From positions 1,302,001 through 1,366,000 of the forward strand of contig NZ_JRKM01000001.1 of assembly GCF_000768065.1 (NCBI RefSeq): a stretch of DNA of 64,000 bases, read 5' to 3'. The stretch comes from Aquabacterium sp. NJ1 (GTDB taxonomy: Bacteria > Pseudomonadota > Gammaproteobacteria > Burkholderiales > Burkholderiaceae_C). A program made the position numbers and the translations under genes. The notes beneath the pieces were generated by a model, which saw only the letters and a program-made list of their open reading frames with translations, ran no database searches and was not told the origin of the DNA. Each line of letters starts with the position of its first letter. The stretch's first letter is position 1. Shown here in pieces: positions 36,122 to 44,642 of the stretch.

Positions 36122-36871
36122 TCAAGCCCCCAGATACGCCGCCTGCACCTGCGGGTTGCCCAGCAGCTCGCGTGCAGGCCCTGACAAGGCCACCTCGCCC
36201 GAGTCCAGCACATAGGCGCGGTCGGCCATCTCCAGGGCGCGGTGGGCGTTCTGCTCGACCAGCAGCACGGTCACGCCCTGCTGCGCCACGTCGCGCACCA
36301 CCTCGAATATCTTGTCGACCATGATGGGAGCCAGGCCCATCGAGGGCTCGTCCAGCAAAAGCAACCTGGGCTTGGCCAGCAAGGCCCGACCCATCGCCAG
36401 CATCTGCTGCTCGCCACCCGACAAGGTGCCGGCCAGTTGCTTGTGGCGCTCCTTCAGGCGCGGGAAGCGCTGGTAGACGGACTCGATATCGGCCTCGATC
36501 TGCGCCTTGTCCTGGCGCAGGTAGGCGCCCATGCGCAGGTTCTCGTCGATGCTCATGCGCGTGAAGATGCCGCGCCCTTCCGGCACCATGACCAGGCCTT
36601 GCGACACCAGCGTCCACGCGCCCTGCCCTTTGATGCTGCGGCCATCAAACAGCACCTCGCCAGACTGGGGTGCCAGCAGGCCGCAAATGGCCTTGAGCGT
36701 GGTGGTCTTGCCTGCGCCATTGGCGCCAATGAGGCTGACCAGTTCACCTTGATGCAGCTCGAGGTTCAAGTGCTTGACCGCCTTGATGCCACCATAGGAC
36801 ACGCTGAGATCACGCACGGCCAGCAACGGGGTCGATGAGGTATTCACGGGTGACATGTTGGAAGGACTCAT
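36122..36871 (-). CDS. livF: Branched-chain amino acid ABC transporter ATP-binding protein LivF
   Basis: The 249-residue ATPase of a high-affinity amino-acid importer shows Walker A GANGAGKTT, the Q-loop region, MVPEGRGIFTRMSIDENLRMGAY (typical of LivF), signature LSGGEQQMLAMGRAL, Walker B LLLLDEPSMGLAP and the H-loop VEQNAHRAL. ATG 36871 is chosen because GAGG lies 9 bases upstream; the frame reaches back to a TTG that overlaps the livG stop. It is the last gene of livH-livM-livG-livF. It converges on the giant RTX gene with 35 bases between the stops, where GGGGGC/GCCCCC (36096-36131) and ACCCA/TGGGT can pair. Confidence 0.95.
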   Translation of the reverse strand: MSPSNMSPVNTSSTPLLAVRDLSVSYGGIKAVKHLNLELHQGELVSLIGANGAGKTTTLKAICGLLAPQSGEVLFDGRSIKGQGAWTLVSQGLVMVPEGRGIFTRMSIDENLRMGAYLRQDKAQIEADIESVYQRFPRLKERHKQLAGTLSGGEQQMLAMGRALLAKPRLLLLDEPSMGLAPIMVDKIFEVVRDVAQQGVTVLLVEQNAHRALEMADRAYVLDSGEVALSGPARELLGNPQVQAAYLGA

Positions 36872-36882
36872 GCTCGGCGGCC

Positions 36883-37662
36883 TCAATGGCTGGGCTGGTG
36901 TGCGCCGCCCAGGTAGGCAGCGATCACCGCGGGGTCACGCTGAACCTGCGCGGGCGAACCCGACGCAATCAGCTTGCCCTGATCCAGCACGGTCACGTGG
37001 TCGCACAGGCCCATGACCAGCTTCACATCGTGCTCGATCAGCAGCACCGAGCGGCCTTGCTGGCGAATGCGCTCGATCAGCTCGCGCAACTGCACCTTCT
37101 CGGTCGCGTTCATGCCGGCGGCGGGCTCGTCGAGCGCCAGCAGCTTGGGCTCGGTGGCCAGGGCACGGGCGATCTCCAGGCGGCGCTGGTCGCCGTAACT
37201 CAGGGTGCGTGCCGTCTGCTGCGCCTTGCCTGCGAGGCCGACAAACTCCAGCAGGGCCGACGCATCGCGCGTGATCATGGCCTCTTCATGCGTGAAGGCC
37301 TTGGTGCGCAGCAGGGCCTGCCACCAGCCCACCTTCGTGCGCACATGGCGCCCCACGCGCACGTTGTCCAGCGCCGTCATGTCGGCAAACAGCCGGATGT
37401 TCTGGAAGGTACGCGCGATGCCGGCTTGTGCCACCTTGTGCACGGCCGTAGGCTTGTAGGCCTGGCCCGCCAGCTCGAAGCGGCCTTGATCAGATGGCAC
37501 CAGGCCCGTGATCACATTGAAGAAGGTGGTCTTGCCCGCGCCATTGGGGCCGATCAGGCCATGCACATGGCCAGCGGTGATGCTCAAGCCCACCTCGCTC
37601 AGGGCCTGCACACCGCCAAAGCGCTTGGACACGCCCGCCACACTCAACAAGGTCTGGCTCAT
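36883..37662 (-). CDS. livG: Branched-chain amino acid ABC transporter ATP-binding protein LivG
   Basis: The 259-residue ATPase pairs with LivF on the cytoplasmic side of the importer. It has Walker A GPNGAGKTTFFN, VITGLVPSDQG, ARTFQNIRLFADMTALDNV (the LivG-type Q-loop region), signature LSYGDQRRLEIARAL, Walker B LLALDEPAAGMN and IEHDVKLVMGLCD. The C-terminal DPAVIAAYLGG is typical of LivG. Its ATG overlaps the livM stop by 4 bases. Confidence 0.96.
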   Translation of the reverse strand: MSQTLLSVAGVSKRFGGVQALSEVGLSITAGHVHGLIGPNGAGKTTFFNVITGLVPSDQGRFELAGQAYKPTAVHKVAQAGIARTFQNIRLFADMTALDNVRVGRHVRTKVGWWQALLRTKAFTHEEAMITRDASALLEFVGLAGKAQQTARTLSYGDQRRLEIARALATEPKLLALDEPAAGMNATEKVQLRELIERIRQQGRSVLLIEHDVKLVMGLCDHVTVLDQGKLIASGSPAQVQRDPAVIAAYLGGAHQPSH

Positions 37663-38771
37663 GCGCGCCCCCCTTGTGCGTCTTCATCCGGGATCAGGCG
37701 ATCCTCATGCCGCGGCGAAGGCCACAGCCCGCGCGGGCGCATCAGCATGATGCCGATCATGGCCAGCGCCACCAGCAACTGCCGCAGGATGGCCGCATCC
37801 AGGCGCCCATCGGTCATGGCCTGCAAGGGCCCCGCCACGTAGCGCAGCACCTCGGGCAAAGCGGCCAGCAGGAAGGCACCCAGGATCACGCCAGGGATGT
37901 GCCCTAGACCACCGAGCACCACCATGGCTACCACCATCACGGACTCCTGCAGGCTGAACGACTCGGGTGATACAAAGCCCTGGAAGCTGGCGAACAGCAC
38001 GCCCGAGACCCCACCAAACGTGGCCCCCAGGCCGAAGGCCAGCAGCTTGAGGTTGCGGGTGTTCAGGCCCATGGCCTTGGCTGCGATCTCGTCTTCGCGA
38101 ATGGCCAGCCAGGCCCGGCCCAGGCGCGAGTCATGCAGGCGCAGGCACACGACCACGGCCACCACCACGATGGCCAGGAACAAGTAGTAGTACAGGGTGA
38201 CCGAGGGCAGCGTGACCCCCGCCACATGCCAGGGCTCGCCCAGGCTCACCCCGCCCACGCTGATCGCGTCGATGCTATTGATGCCTTTTGGCCCGTTGGT
38301 GAGGTTGATGGGCGCATCCAGGTTGTTCAGGAACACGCGGATGATTTCACCGAAGCCCAGGGTGACGATGGCCAGGTAGTCGCCACGCAGCTTGAGCGTG
38401 GGCGCACCCAGCAGCACACCCGCCAGCGCGGACACGCCCGCCGCAACGGGAATCGCCAGCCAGATGGGCGTGTGCAGGCCATGGGGAAACATGGCGGCAA
38501 TGGCCGGGATGTTCTCGCTCAGGTGCGGCGAAGCCAGCAAGGCGAACATATAGGCCCCCACCGCGTAGAAGGCGATGTAGCCCAGATCCAGCAGGCCGGC
38601 AAAGCCGACCACGATGTTCAGGCCCAGGGCCAGCAGGATGTAGAGCAAGGCCGTGTCGACGATGCGCACCCAGGCCTCGCCAAAACCTTGCAGCAACAGC
38701 GGCAGCACCATGAGGGCCACGGCGCTGATCAGAAAAGTTTGCAGACGTTTTTGCATCGTCGGCCCCCTCAT
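37659..38771 (-). CDS. livM: Branched-chain amino acid ABC transporter permease LivM
   Basis: The 370-residue inner-membrane permease has about ten hydrophobic helices and the LivM pattern: LNIVVGFAGLLDLGYIAFYAVGAY, PTLKLRGDYLAIVTLGFGEI with the coupling-helix region, RAWLAIREDEIAAKAMGLN and FFGGVSGVLFASFQGFVSPESF-like segments. Its ATG overlaps the livH stop by 4 bases. An inner ATG 15 bases later (MQKRLQ) is an alternative start. Confidence 0.96.
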   Translation of the reverse strand: MRGPTMQKRLQTFLISAVALMVLPLLLQGFGEAWVRIVDTALLYILLALGLNIVVGFAGLLDLGYIAFYAVGAYMFALLASPHLSENIPAIAAMFPHGLHTPIWLAIPVAAGVSALAGVLLGAPTLKLRGDYLAIVTLGFGEIIRVFLNNLDAPINLTNGPKGINSIDAISVGGVSLGEPWHVAGVTLPSVTLYYYLFLAIVVVAVVVCLRLHDSRLGRAWLAIREDEIAAKAMGLNTRNLKLLAFGLGATFGGVSGVLFASFQGFVSPESFSLQESVMVVAMVVLGGLGHIPGVILGAFLLAALPEVLRYVAGPLQAMTDGRLDAAILRQLLVALAMIGIMLMRPRGLWPSPRHEDRLIPDEDAQGGRA

Positions 38772-39691
38772 GCCCGATCGGCCACACGCTCGCCGAGCAG
38801 GCCTTGCGGCCGCAAGGTCAGCACCAGGATCAGCACCGTGAAGGCGAAGATGTCCTGGTAGTTGCTGCCCAGTACGCCGCCGGTCAGGTCACCGATGTAG
38901 CCGGCACCCATCGCTTCGATGATGCCCAGCAGGATGCCCCCCACCATGGCGCCACCCAGGTTGCCGATGCCGCCAAACACCGCGGCGGTGAAGGCTTTCA
39001 GGCCCGGCAGGAAGCCCATGGTGTGCTGCACCGAGCCATAGTTGGCCGCCCACATCACACCGGCCAGTGCCGCCAGCGCCGCACCGATGATGAAGGTGGC
39101 CGAGATGACCTTGTCCGGCTGCACGCCCATCAGCTGCGCCACACGCGGGTTCTCGGCCGTGGCCCGCATGGCCCGACCCAGCTTCGTGCCGTTGATCAGG
39201 AACATCAGGCAGGCCAGCGTCACCGCCGTCACACCCAGGATCAGGATCTGCACCATGTTGATGGAAGCGCCCAGGATCTCGTAGGGCTCGTCGGGCAGCA
39301 GGATGGGGTAAGGCTTGTAATCGGGCTTCCAGATGATCATGGCCAGGGTCTGCAGCAGCAGTGACATGCCCATGGCCGTGATCAGCGGGGCCAGGCGCGG
39401 TGCGTTGCGCAACGGCCGGTAAGCCAGCTTTTCGATCACGTAGTTCAAGGCCATGCAGGCCAGCATGGCCACCACCAGGGACAAGGCCAGCAAGGCCCAG
39501 CCCGGCAGGCCGCTATCGGCCAGGTGGGTCACGACCGTCCAGCTCACCAGGGCGCCGACCATGAGCACCTCGCCATGGGCGAAGTTGATCAGGTTGATGA
39601 TCCCGTAGACCATGGTGTAGCCCAGGGCCACCAGGGCATACATGCTGCCCAGCACCAGGCCGTTGATCAGTTGTTGAATGAAGGTATCCAC
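38768..39691 (-). CDS. livH: Branched-chain amino acid ABC transporter permease LivH
   Basis: The 307-residue permease starts DTFIQQLINGLVLGSMYALV after a GTG, which is the usual LivH N terminus. NLINFAHGEVLMVGAL, GRAMRATAENPRVAQLMGV and GFLPGLKAFTAAVFGGIGNLGGAMVGG are diagnostic. An ATG 30 bases upstream is in frame but lies in the loop of the transcription terminator of the preceding aldehyde dehydrogenase gene, so the GTG is preferred. It is the first gene of the liv operon; no periplasmic binding protein gene (livK/livJ) is in the window. Confidence 0.95.
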   Translation of the reverse strand: MDTFIQQLINGLVLGSMYALVALGYTMVYGIINLINFAHGEVLMVGALVSWTVVTHLADSGLPGWALLALSLVVAMLACMALNYVIEKLAYRPLRNAPRLAPLITAMGMSLLLQTLAMIIWKPDYKPYPILLPDEPYEILGASINMVQILILGVTAVTLACLMFLINGTKLGRAMRATAENPRVAQLMGVQPDKVISATFIIGAALAALAGVMWAANYGSVQHTMGFLPGLKAFTAAVFGGIGNLGGAMVGGILLGIIEAMGAGYIGDLTGGVLGSNYQDIFAFTVLILVLTLRPQGLLGERVADRA

Positions 39692-39707
39692 GAGCTTCGT
39701 GTCATGC

Positions 39708-39731
39708 AAAAAGCCCGCCATGTAGGCGGGC
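39708..39731 (-). terminator. Rho-independent terminator after the aldehyde dehydrogenase gene
   Basis: Read on the minus strand, a perfect 7-bp stem (GCCCGCC/GGCGGGC, 39713-39719 with 39725-39731) with a 5-base loop is followed by five T (39708-39712). It separates the aldehyde dehydrogenase gene from livH. Confidence 0.85.
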
Positions 39732-39759
39732 CGGGATGATCAGGCGTCGGGATTATCGG

Positions 39760-41232
39760 TCAGAACAGCGAAGGCAGACGCAGGGAATCCACTGTCCAGC
39801 GGATCAGCTTCTGCTTCAGGCCGGTGTAGGGCGGGAAGAACATCTTGGCCATCAGCACCGGGCCGGACTTGAGCACGGCACGCTCGTGCGAGAAGGCCTT
39901 GAAGCCGAACTCGCCGTGGGCACTGCCGATGCCGGAGTTGTTCACGCCGCCGAAGGGCAGGTTGCCGTGGGCATAGTGCAGCACCACGTGGTTGATGGCC
40001 ACGCCGCCCGAGCTGGTCTGGGCCAGGATCTGACGCATGCGCGCCTTGTTCTTGCTGAAGATGTACAGCGCCAGGGGCTTGGGCGCGGCGTTGATCTGGC
40101 GCACCACTTCGCTGATATCGCGGTAGGTGATCACGGGCAGCACCGGGCCGAAGATTTCCTCCGACATGATGCTGGCGTTGGCGGGCGCCTGCTCGATCAG
40201 CGTGGGCGAGATGTAGCAGCCGGGGATGTCCACATCACCACCGACCAGCACCTTGGCGCCCTTGTCCTTGGCGTCCTGCAGCAAGCCGGCAATGCGCTGG
40301 GTGTGGCGCTGGTTGATCACGCGGGTGAAGTCCGGGCTCTTGCGCTGAGCTTCGGGTGTGGCGCCAAAGCGCTCGGCGATCACCTCGCGGCAGGCCTGCA
40401 CGAAGCGGTCCTTGACGGACTCGTGCACATACAGGTGGTCAGGCGCCACGCAGATCTGGCCGCAGTTGGTGAACTTGCCCCACAGCAGGGTCTGGGCCGA
40501 CAGCTTCAGGTCAGCCGACTCATCCACGATCACGGGCGACTTGCCACCCAGCTCCAGCGTCACGCTGGTCAGGTGCTTGGCGGCCGCGGCCATCACGACC
40601 TTGCCCACGGCGGGCGAGCCAGTGAAGAAGATGTGGTCGAAGGGCAGCTCCAGCAGGGCTTGCGAGGTCTGCAGCGCGCCTTCAAACAGCGCCACCTCGT
40701 TGCTGGGGAAAGTCTGGGCGATCACCTCGGCCATCACCGCGCTCACAGCGGGTGTCATCTCCGAGGGCTTGAGGATGACGGTGTTGCCTGCAGCCAGGGC
40801 CGACACCAGCGGACCAAAGCACAGGTTGAGCGGGAAGTTCCACGGTGCGACGATCAGGCAACGGCCACGCGGCTGGTACTCGATCCAGCTCTGCGTGAAC
40901 ATGGTGGCCATCGTGGGCCACACGCGCTTGGGTGTCGACCATTTCTTGAGGCTGCCGATGGCATGGCGGATTTCGTCGAGCACCGGCATGAACTCGGTGC
41001 CCTCGACTTCAGCTGCCGGCTTGCGGTAGTCCAGCTGGAAGGCTTTGTAGAAGTCATCGCGGCGGGCCATCATGGCGTCGCGCAGCTTCTTCAGGCGCGC
41101 GATGCGCTCGGCCACGGTCGACTCGCGCCAGGCCGTGGCGGTGGCCAGTTGAGACTCGAAAACGCGCTGGATGTCAGCAGGGCTGGATTCGCCGGTGTGG
41201 GGGTCAACGATGTGCATATTGGCTCTGTTCAT
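39760..41232 (-). CDS. NAD(P)-dependent aldehyde dehydrogenase (coniferyl/fatty aldehyde dehydrogenase-like)
   Basis: The 490-residue enzyme oxidises an aldehyde to the acid. It shows APWNFPLNLCFGPLVSALAAGN, ILKPSEMTP, FFTGSPAVGKVV, the general-base glutamate in VTLELGGKSP, the catalytic Cys261 in GQICVAPD, and EEIFGPVLPV. The pattern LPFGGVNNSGIGSAHGEFGFKAFSHER near the end and the overall length fit the class-3-like group that includes coniferyl aldehyde dehydrogenases. Substrate not determinable. ATG 41232 has GGAG 6 bases upstream; the TTG 12 bases earlier is rejected. It is monocistronic, closed by a terminator. Confidence 0.93.
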   Translation of the reverse strand: MNRANMHIVDPHTGESSPADIQRVFESQLATATAWRESTVAERIARLKKLRDAMMARRDDFYKAFQLDYRKPAAEVEGTEFMPVLDEIRHAIGSLKKWSTPKRVWPTMATMFTQSWIEYQPRGRCLIVAPWNFPLNLCFGPLVSALAAGNTVILKPSEMTPAVSAVMAEVIAQTFPSNEVALFEGALQTSQALLELPFDHIFFTGSPAVGKVVMAAAAKHLTSVTLELGGKSPVIVDESADLKLSAQTLLWGKFTNCGQICVAPDHLYVHESVKDRFVQACREVIAERFGATPEAQRKSPDFTRVINQRHTQRIAGLLQDAKDKGAKVLVGGDVDIPGCYISPTLIEQAPANASIMSEEIFGPVLPVITYRDISEVVRQINAAPKPLALYIFSKNKARMRQILAQTSSGGVAINHVVLHYAHGNLPFGGVNNSGIGSAHGEFGFKAFSHERAVLKSGPVLMAKMFFPPYTGLKQKLIRWTVDSLRLPSLF

Positions 41233-41263
41233 GCTTGTCTCCAACGGTCAGGTCAGCCGGCAC

Positions 41264-41728
41264 TCAGGCCTTCGGTTTGACAGCTTTCGTGGCGGGTGCC
41301 TTCCTGGCTGCGGCTTTCTTGGCAACGGCCTTCTTCGCCGGCGCCTTGACTTCTTCGGCGGCCTTCACGGGGGCTGCCTTCTTGGCCTCCACCTGTTTGA
41401 CCTCCACCTGTTTGGCTGGCACCTTCTTTGACACCGGCTTGGCTGGCACGGCCGAACCGACGGCACTCAGGCCTGCACGAATCAGCTGCTCAGTCAGGGC
41501 ATTGAGGTCCACGCCATCGCGCTCGGCCATCTCACGCAACTGGCTGACCAGATCCTTGTGCAGCTTGACGGCGAACGGCACCAGGCCCGCAGCCTGATCC
41601 AGCTTGCGCTGTTCCTTGCGATCTGGCAAGGCGGCAGACCCTTGCGCGAAACGCCCAGGGGGCCCCGAGTGCAACATCTGCCCGCGAATCTTCAGGGCCA
41701 GGTTTTTTACCAGATCAGTTCTTTTCAT
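41264..41728 (-). CDS. Ribbon-helix-helix-like protein with histone-H1-like Lys/Ala tail
   Basis: The 154-residue protein has a basic N terminus (MKRTDLVKNLALKIRGQ). A ribbon-helix-helix-like segment follows (PFAVKLHKDLVSQLREMAERDGVDLNALTEQLIRAGL, about residues 50-88). The C-terminal tail of about 60 residues consists almost only of Ala, Lys, Val and Pro (KKAVAKKAAARKAPATKA), like bacterial histone-H1-type proteins. This suggests a DNA-binding or nucleoid-associated role (inference). No strong ribosome binding site is visible at the ATG. It stops 31 bases before the aldehyde dehydrogenase start and is divergent from the S4 gene. Confidence 0.65.
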   Translation of the reverse strand: MKRTDLVKNLALKIRGQMLHSGPPGRFAQGSAALPDRKEQRKLDQAAGLVPFAVKLHKDLVSQLREMAERDGVDLNALTEQLIRAGLSAVGSAVPAKPVSKKVPAKQVEVKQVEAKKAAPVKAAEEVKAPAKKAVAKKAAARKAPATKAVKPKA

Positions 41729-41908
41729 GAGTCGTCACGGCCGCCCCAGAGGGGACAATGGAGGCACCGGCGGCGCGTGCCACCCGGTGCCTTGAACCAG
41801 GGCCGCACGGTATCTGAATACACAGCGGCCCACAATCCCGCGATTGTGCACCGTTCGTGCAAGCGTTCACACTCCCCCGGCTTACGCAACAACCCTGACT
41901 CCTGTTCC

Positions 41909-42169
41909 ATGCCTCCACTTCAGCAAATCACCTTCGAGCTGCGCGGCGAATTCATCACCCTGGACAAACTGCTCAAGGCCTGCAGCCTCGCTGAGAGCGG
42001 CGGGCGCGCCAAGACCATGGTGGCCGAGGGCCGCGTGCAGGTCGATGGCCAGGATGAACTGCGCAAAACCGCCAAGATCCGCGCAGGCCAGGTGGTGAGC
42101 GTGCAAGGCGCGCGCATCAAGGTCGTGCCCGAAGGCGCGTCCGAATCTACGGATTCATCCAGCATCTGA
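41909..42169 (+). CDS. S4-domain RNA-binding protein (YbcJ-like)
   Basis: The 86-residue protein is essentially one S4 domain: ITLDKLLKACSLAESGGRAKTMVAEGRVQVDGQDELRKTAKIRAGQVV. These small proteins bind structured RNA, probably in ribosome-related processes. The open frame extends far upstream, but that part has no coding character and only this ATG gives the family N terminus (FELRGEFITLDKLLK). It ends in a short acidic/Ser tail. The synthetase gene follows after 97 bases. Confidence 0.85.
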   Translation: MPPLQQITFELRGEFITLDKLLKACSLAESGGRAKTMVAEGRVQVDGQDELRKTAKIRAGQVVSVQGARIKVVPEGASESTDSSSI

Positions 42170-42266
42170 AAACAGCAAAACGCGCAAACTGCGCAAATCC
42201 CTGACTATCCCTGTTTGAATCACGGGTTTTCTGCGGCAGGATGTCGGCTCCCACAAGGAGACCTGC

Positions 42267-43913
42267 ATGAGCAACATCTACGAGCAAGACCTGTCTCGCA
42301 ACGACGCCAACTTCGCTGCATTCACCCCCCTGTCTTTCATCGAGCGCACGGCCGCCGTCTACCCTGAACGGCTGGCCATCGTCCACGGCGATCTACGCCA
42401 GACCTGGGCGCAGACCTATGCGCGATGTCGCCAACTGGCCAGCGCACTGAGCCAACGCGGCATCGGCCTGGGCGACACCGTCGCCGTCATGCTGCCCAAC
42501 ACACCACCCATGGTGGAGGCCCACTTCGGCATCCCCATGACGGGCGCGGTGCTCAACACCCTCAACACCCGGCTGGACCCCGAAGCCCTGGCCTTCATGC
42601 TGGACCACGGCGAAGCCAAGGCCGTGATCGTGGACCCGGAGTTCGCCGCCGTCATGGCCAAGGCCATCGGCCTGCGCCAAACGCAGCGTGACATCCTGGT
42701 CATCGACACCGAAGACGCGCTCTACACGGGCAATGTGCAGCGCATCGGCAGCCTCACGTACAACGAACTCGTGGCCAGCGGCTCGCCCGATTTCGAATGG
42801 CAGATGCCCGCCGACGAATGGCAGGCCATCAGCCTGAACTACACCTCGGGCACCACCGGCAACCCCAAGGGCGTGGTCTACCACCACCGGGGCGCGGCCA
42901 TGAATGCGGTCTCCAACATCCTCGAATGGGACATGCCCAAGCACGCCGTCTACCTGTGGACGCTGCCCATGTTCCATTGCAATGGCTGGTGCTTCCCCTG
43001 GACGGTGGCCGCGCGTGCCGCCGTCAACGTGTGCCTGCGCCGCGTGGACCCGAAAGCCATCTTCGATGCCATCCGCACGCACAAGGTCAGCCACTACTGC
43101 GGCGCGCCCATCGTGCACGGTGCGCTGGTCGCGGCCCCTGCTGAACTCAAGCAAGGCATCACGCACCAGGTCAAGGCCATGGTGGCCGGCGCCGCGCCAC
43201 CTGCCGCCATGATCGAGGGCATGGAGCAACTGGGCTTCGACCTCACCCACGTTTATGGCCTGACCGAGATCTACGGCCCCGCCGCCGTGTGCGTCAAGCA
43301 CGAGGAGTGGGACAAGCTGGATGTGGGCGAACGCGCCCGCCTGAACGCACGCCAGGGCGTCAACTACCACCTGCAGCGCAACGTCACCGTGATGGACCCC
43401 GGCACCATGCAGCCCGTGCCCGCTGATGGCGAGACCATGGGCGAGATCATGTTCCGCGGCAACATCACGATGAAGGGTTACCTCAAGAACCCCCGAGCCA
43501 CGCAAGACGCCTTCCGTGGTGGCTGGTTCCACACGGGCGACCTGGCCGTGATGTACCCCGATGGCTACGTCAAGATCAAGGACCGCAGCAAGGACATCAT
43601 CATCTCGGGCGGCGAGAACATCTCGTCCATCGAAGTGGAAGACGTGCTCTACCGCCACCCTGCCGTGATGGCCGCCGCCGTGGTTGCCAAACCCGACGAG
43701 AAGTGGGGCGAAACGCCTTGCGCCTTCATCGAACTGAAGGCCGGTGCCCAGGTCACGGCAGAAGACATCATCGCCCACTGCAGGCTGCACCTGGCCGGCT
43801 TCAAGATCCCGCGTGCCGTGGTCTTCGGTGACTTGCCCAAGACCTCCACCGGCAAGATCCAGAAGTTCGAATTGCGCAAGCTGGCGGGCTCGACGCAGGC
43901 CATCAACGTCTGA
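42267..43913 (+). CDS. Acyl-CoA synthetase (AMP-forming)
   Basis: The 548-residue enzyme activates a carboxylic acid to its CoA thioester through an acyl-adenylate. It has the P-loop YTSGTTGNPKGVVYHHRG, LPMFHCNGWCFPW, VYGLTEIYGPA, GWFHTGDLAV, IKDRSKDIIISGGENISS and the C-terminal lysine motif STGKIQKFELR. The long MFHCNGW region and overall pattern match the medium-chain/DmdB-like acyl-CoA synthetase group; the substrate cannot be told. AAGGAG lies 5 bases before the ATG. It converges on the DUF302 gene with 6 bases between the stops. Confidence 0.93.
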   Translation: MSNIYEQDLSRNDANFAAFTPLSFIERTAAVYPERLAIVHGDLRQTWAQTYARCRQLASALSQRGIGLGDTVAVMLPNTPPMVEAHFGIPMTGAVLNTLNTRLDPEALAFMLDHGEAKAVIVDPEFAAVMAKAIGLRQTQRDILVIDTEDALYTGNVQRIGSLTYNELVASGSPDFEWQMPADEWQAISLNYTSGTTGNPKGVVYHHRGAAMNAVSNILEWDMPKHAVYLWTLPMFHCNGWCFPWTVAARAAVNVCLRRVDPKAIFDAIRTHKVSHYCGAPIVHGALVAAPAELKQGITHQVKAMVAGAAPPAAMIEGMEQLGFDLTHVYGLTEIYGPAAVCVKHEEWDKLDVGERARLNARQGVNYHLQRNVTVMDPGTMQPVPADGETMGEIMFRGNITMKGYLKNPRATQDAFRGGWFHTGDLAVMYPDGYVKIKDRSKDIIISGGENISSIEVEDVLYRHPAVMAAAVVAKPDEKWGETPCAFIELKAGAQVTAEDIIAHCRLHLAGFKIPRAVVFGDLPKTSTGKIQKFELRKLAGSTQAINV

Positions 43914-43919
43914 AGCCGC

Positions 43920-44399
43920 TCAGGTCAGCACCGCCTTGAGCATGTCCGGCAGATCCGCCACCTTTTGCAGGGTCTGCTCGGACACGCCTTCGGGCGGTGC
44001 CAGCCCCCCAGGGTCGGTCAGCAGCACCTCAGCCTGACCATCCGCACGCTGACGGATCAACACCGTCCACGGCAACTCCGGCCGGGCCTGATCCTGCGCC
44101 TGCAGGACGGGCGTGTGCCCGTCTTCATCCCCCAGCACCAGCACCCGGGTCTCACCATGGGCGGGCTGCGTGCCATCCGGGGGCTTCACGGTAGTGCGCA
44201 AGACCACCGGCAAGCCATTGCGGCGAGCCGAACGCTCGATCTGCCGCACGGTTTCATCCACGTCGTACTTGCTGGTCAGCGCAATGCGGGTACGCTGACC
44301 GATGGGCTCGTCTTCCAGCTCATCACGTTGCGGCCAGCGCCCCGCCACCAGCAGGATCAGGGCCATGCAACCGGTCATCCAGTATCTCGTCATGTGCAT
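43920..44399 (-). CDS. DUF302 domain exported protein
   Basis: The 159-residue protein has an N-terminal membrane/signal segment (MTRYWMTGCMALILLVAG). It continues with the DUF302 pattern: YDVDETVRQIERSARRNGLPVV, ETRVLVLGDEDGHTPVLQAQDQARPELPWTVLIRQ and LTDPGGLA. DUF302 proteins are small alpha/beta proteins of unknown role. ATG 44399 is fixed by GGAGG 6 bases upstream; the longer frame is rejected. Confidence 0.75.
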   Translation of the reverse strand: MHMTRYWMTGCMALILLVAGRWPQRDELEDEPIGQRTRIALTSKYDVDETVRQIERSARRNGLPVVLRTTVKPPDGTQPAHGETRVLVLGDEDGHTPVLQAQDQARPELPWTVLIRQRADGQAEVLLTDPGGLAPPEGVSEQTLQKVADLPDMLKAVLT

Positions 44400-44642
44400 G
44401 AACAGCCTCCATGAGTTGATCCCTTGAGATCGGGCCGCGGCGCGCAAGTTCAAGGGGACTTGCGTTTCGCGATGTAAAGCCGGCTGGCGCCATTCGTCAA
44501 GATGGCATCAGGCACATCAAACGCAGGCCGTTTTTTGGCTCCTGCGCCCATGGTTCTGGCGTGAATTTCCTCAGCCGCCAGGTGGACTTTGTGCGTAACA
44601 TCTTGGCTTCAGTTGTCGTGCCGAGTTGCTGGAGCTTGTTGA

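Noticed and set aside
36091..36133. Bidirectional terminator between the giant gene and livF
   Set aside because: GGGGGC/GCCCCC and ACCCA/TGGGT can pair, but there is no T-run on either strand and half of it lies in livF; too weak to list.
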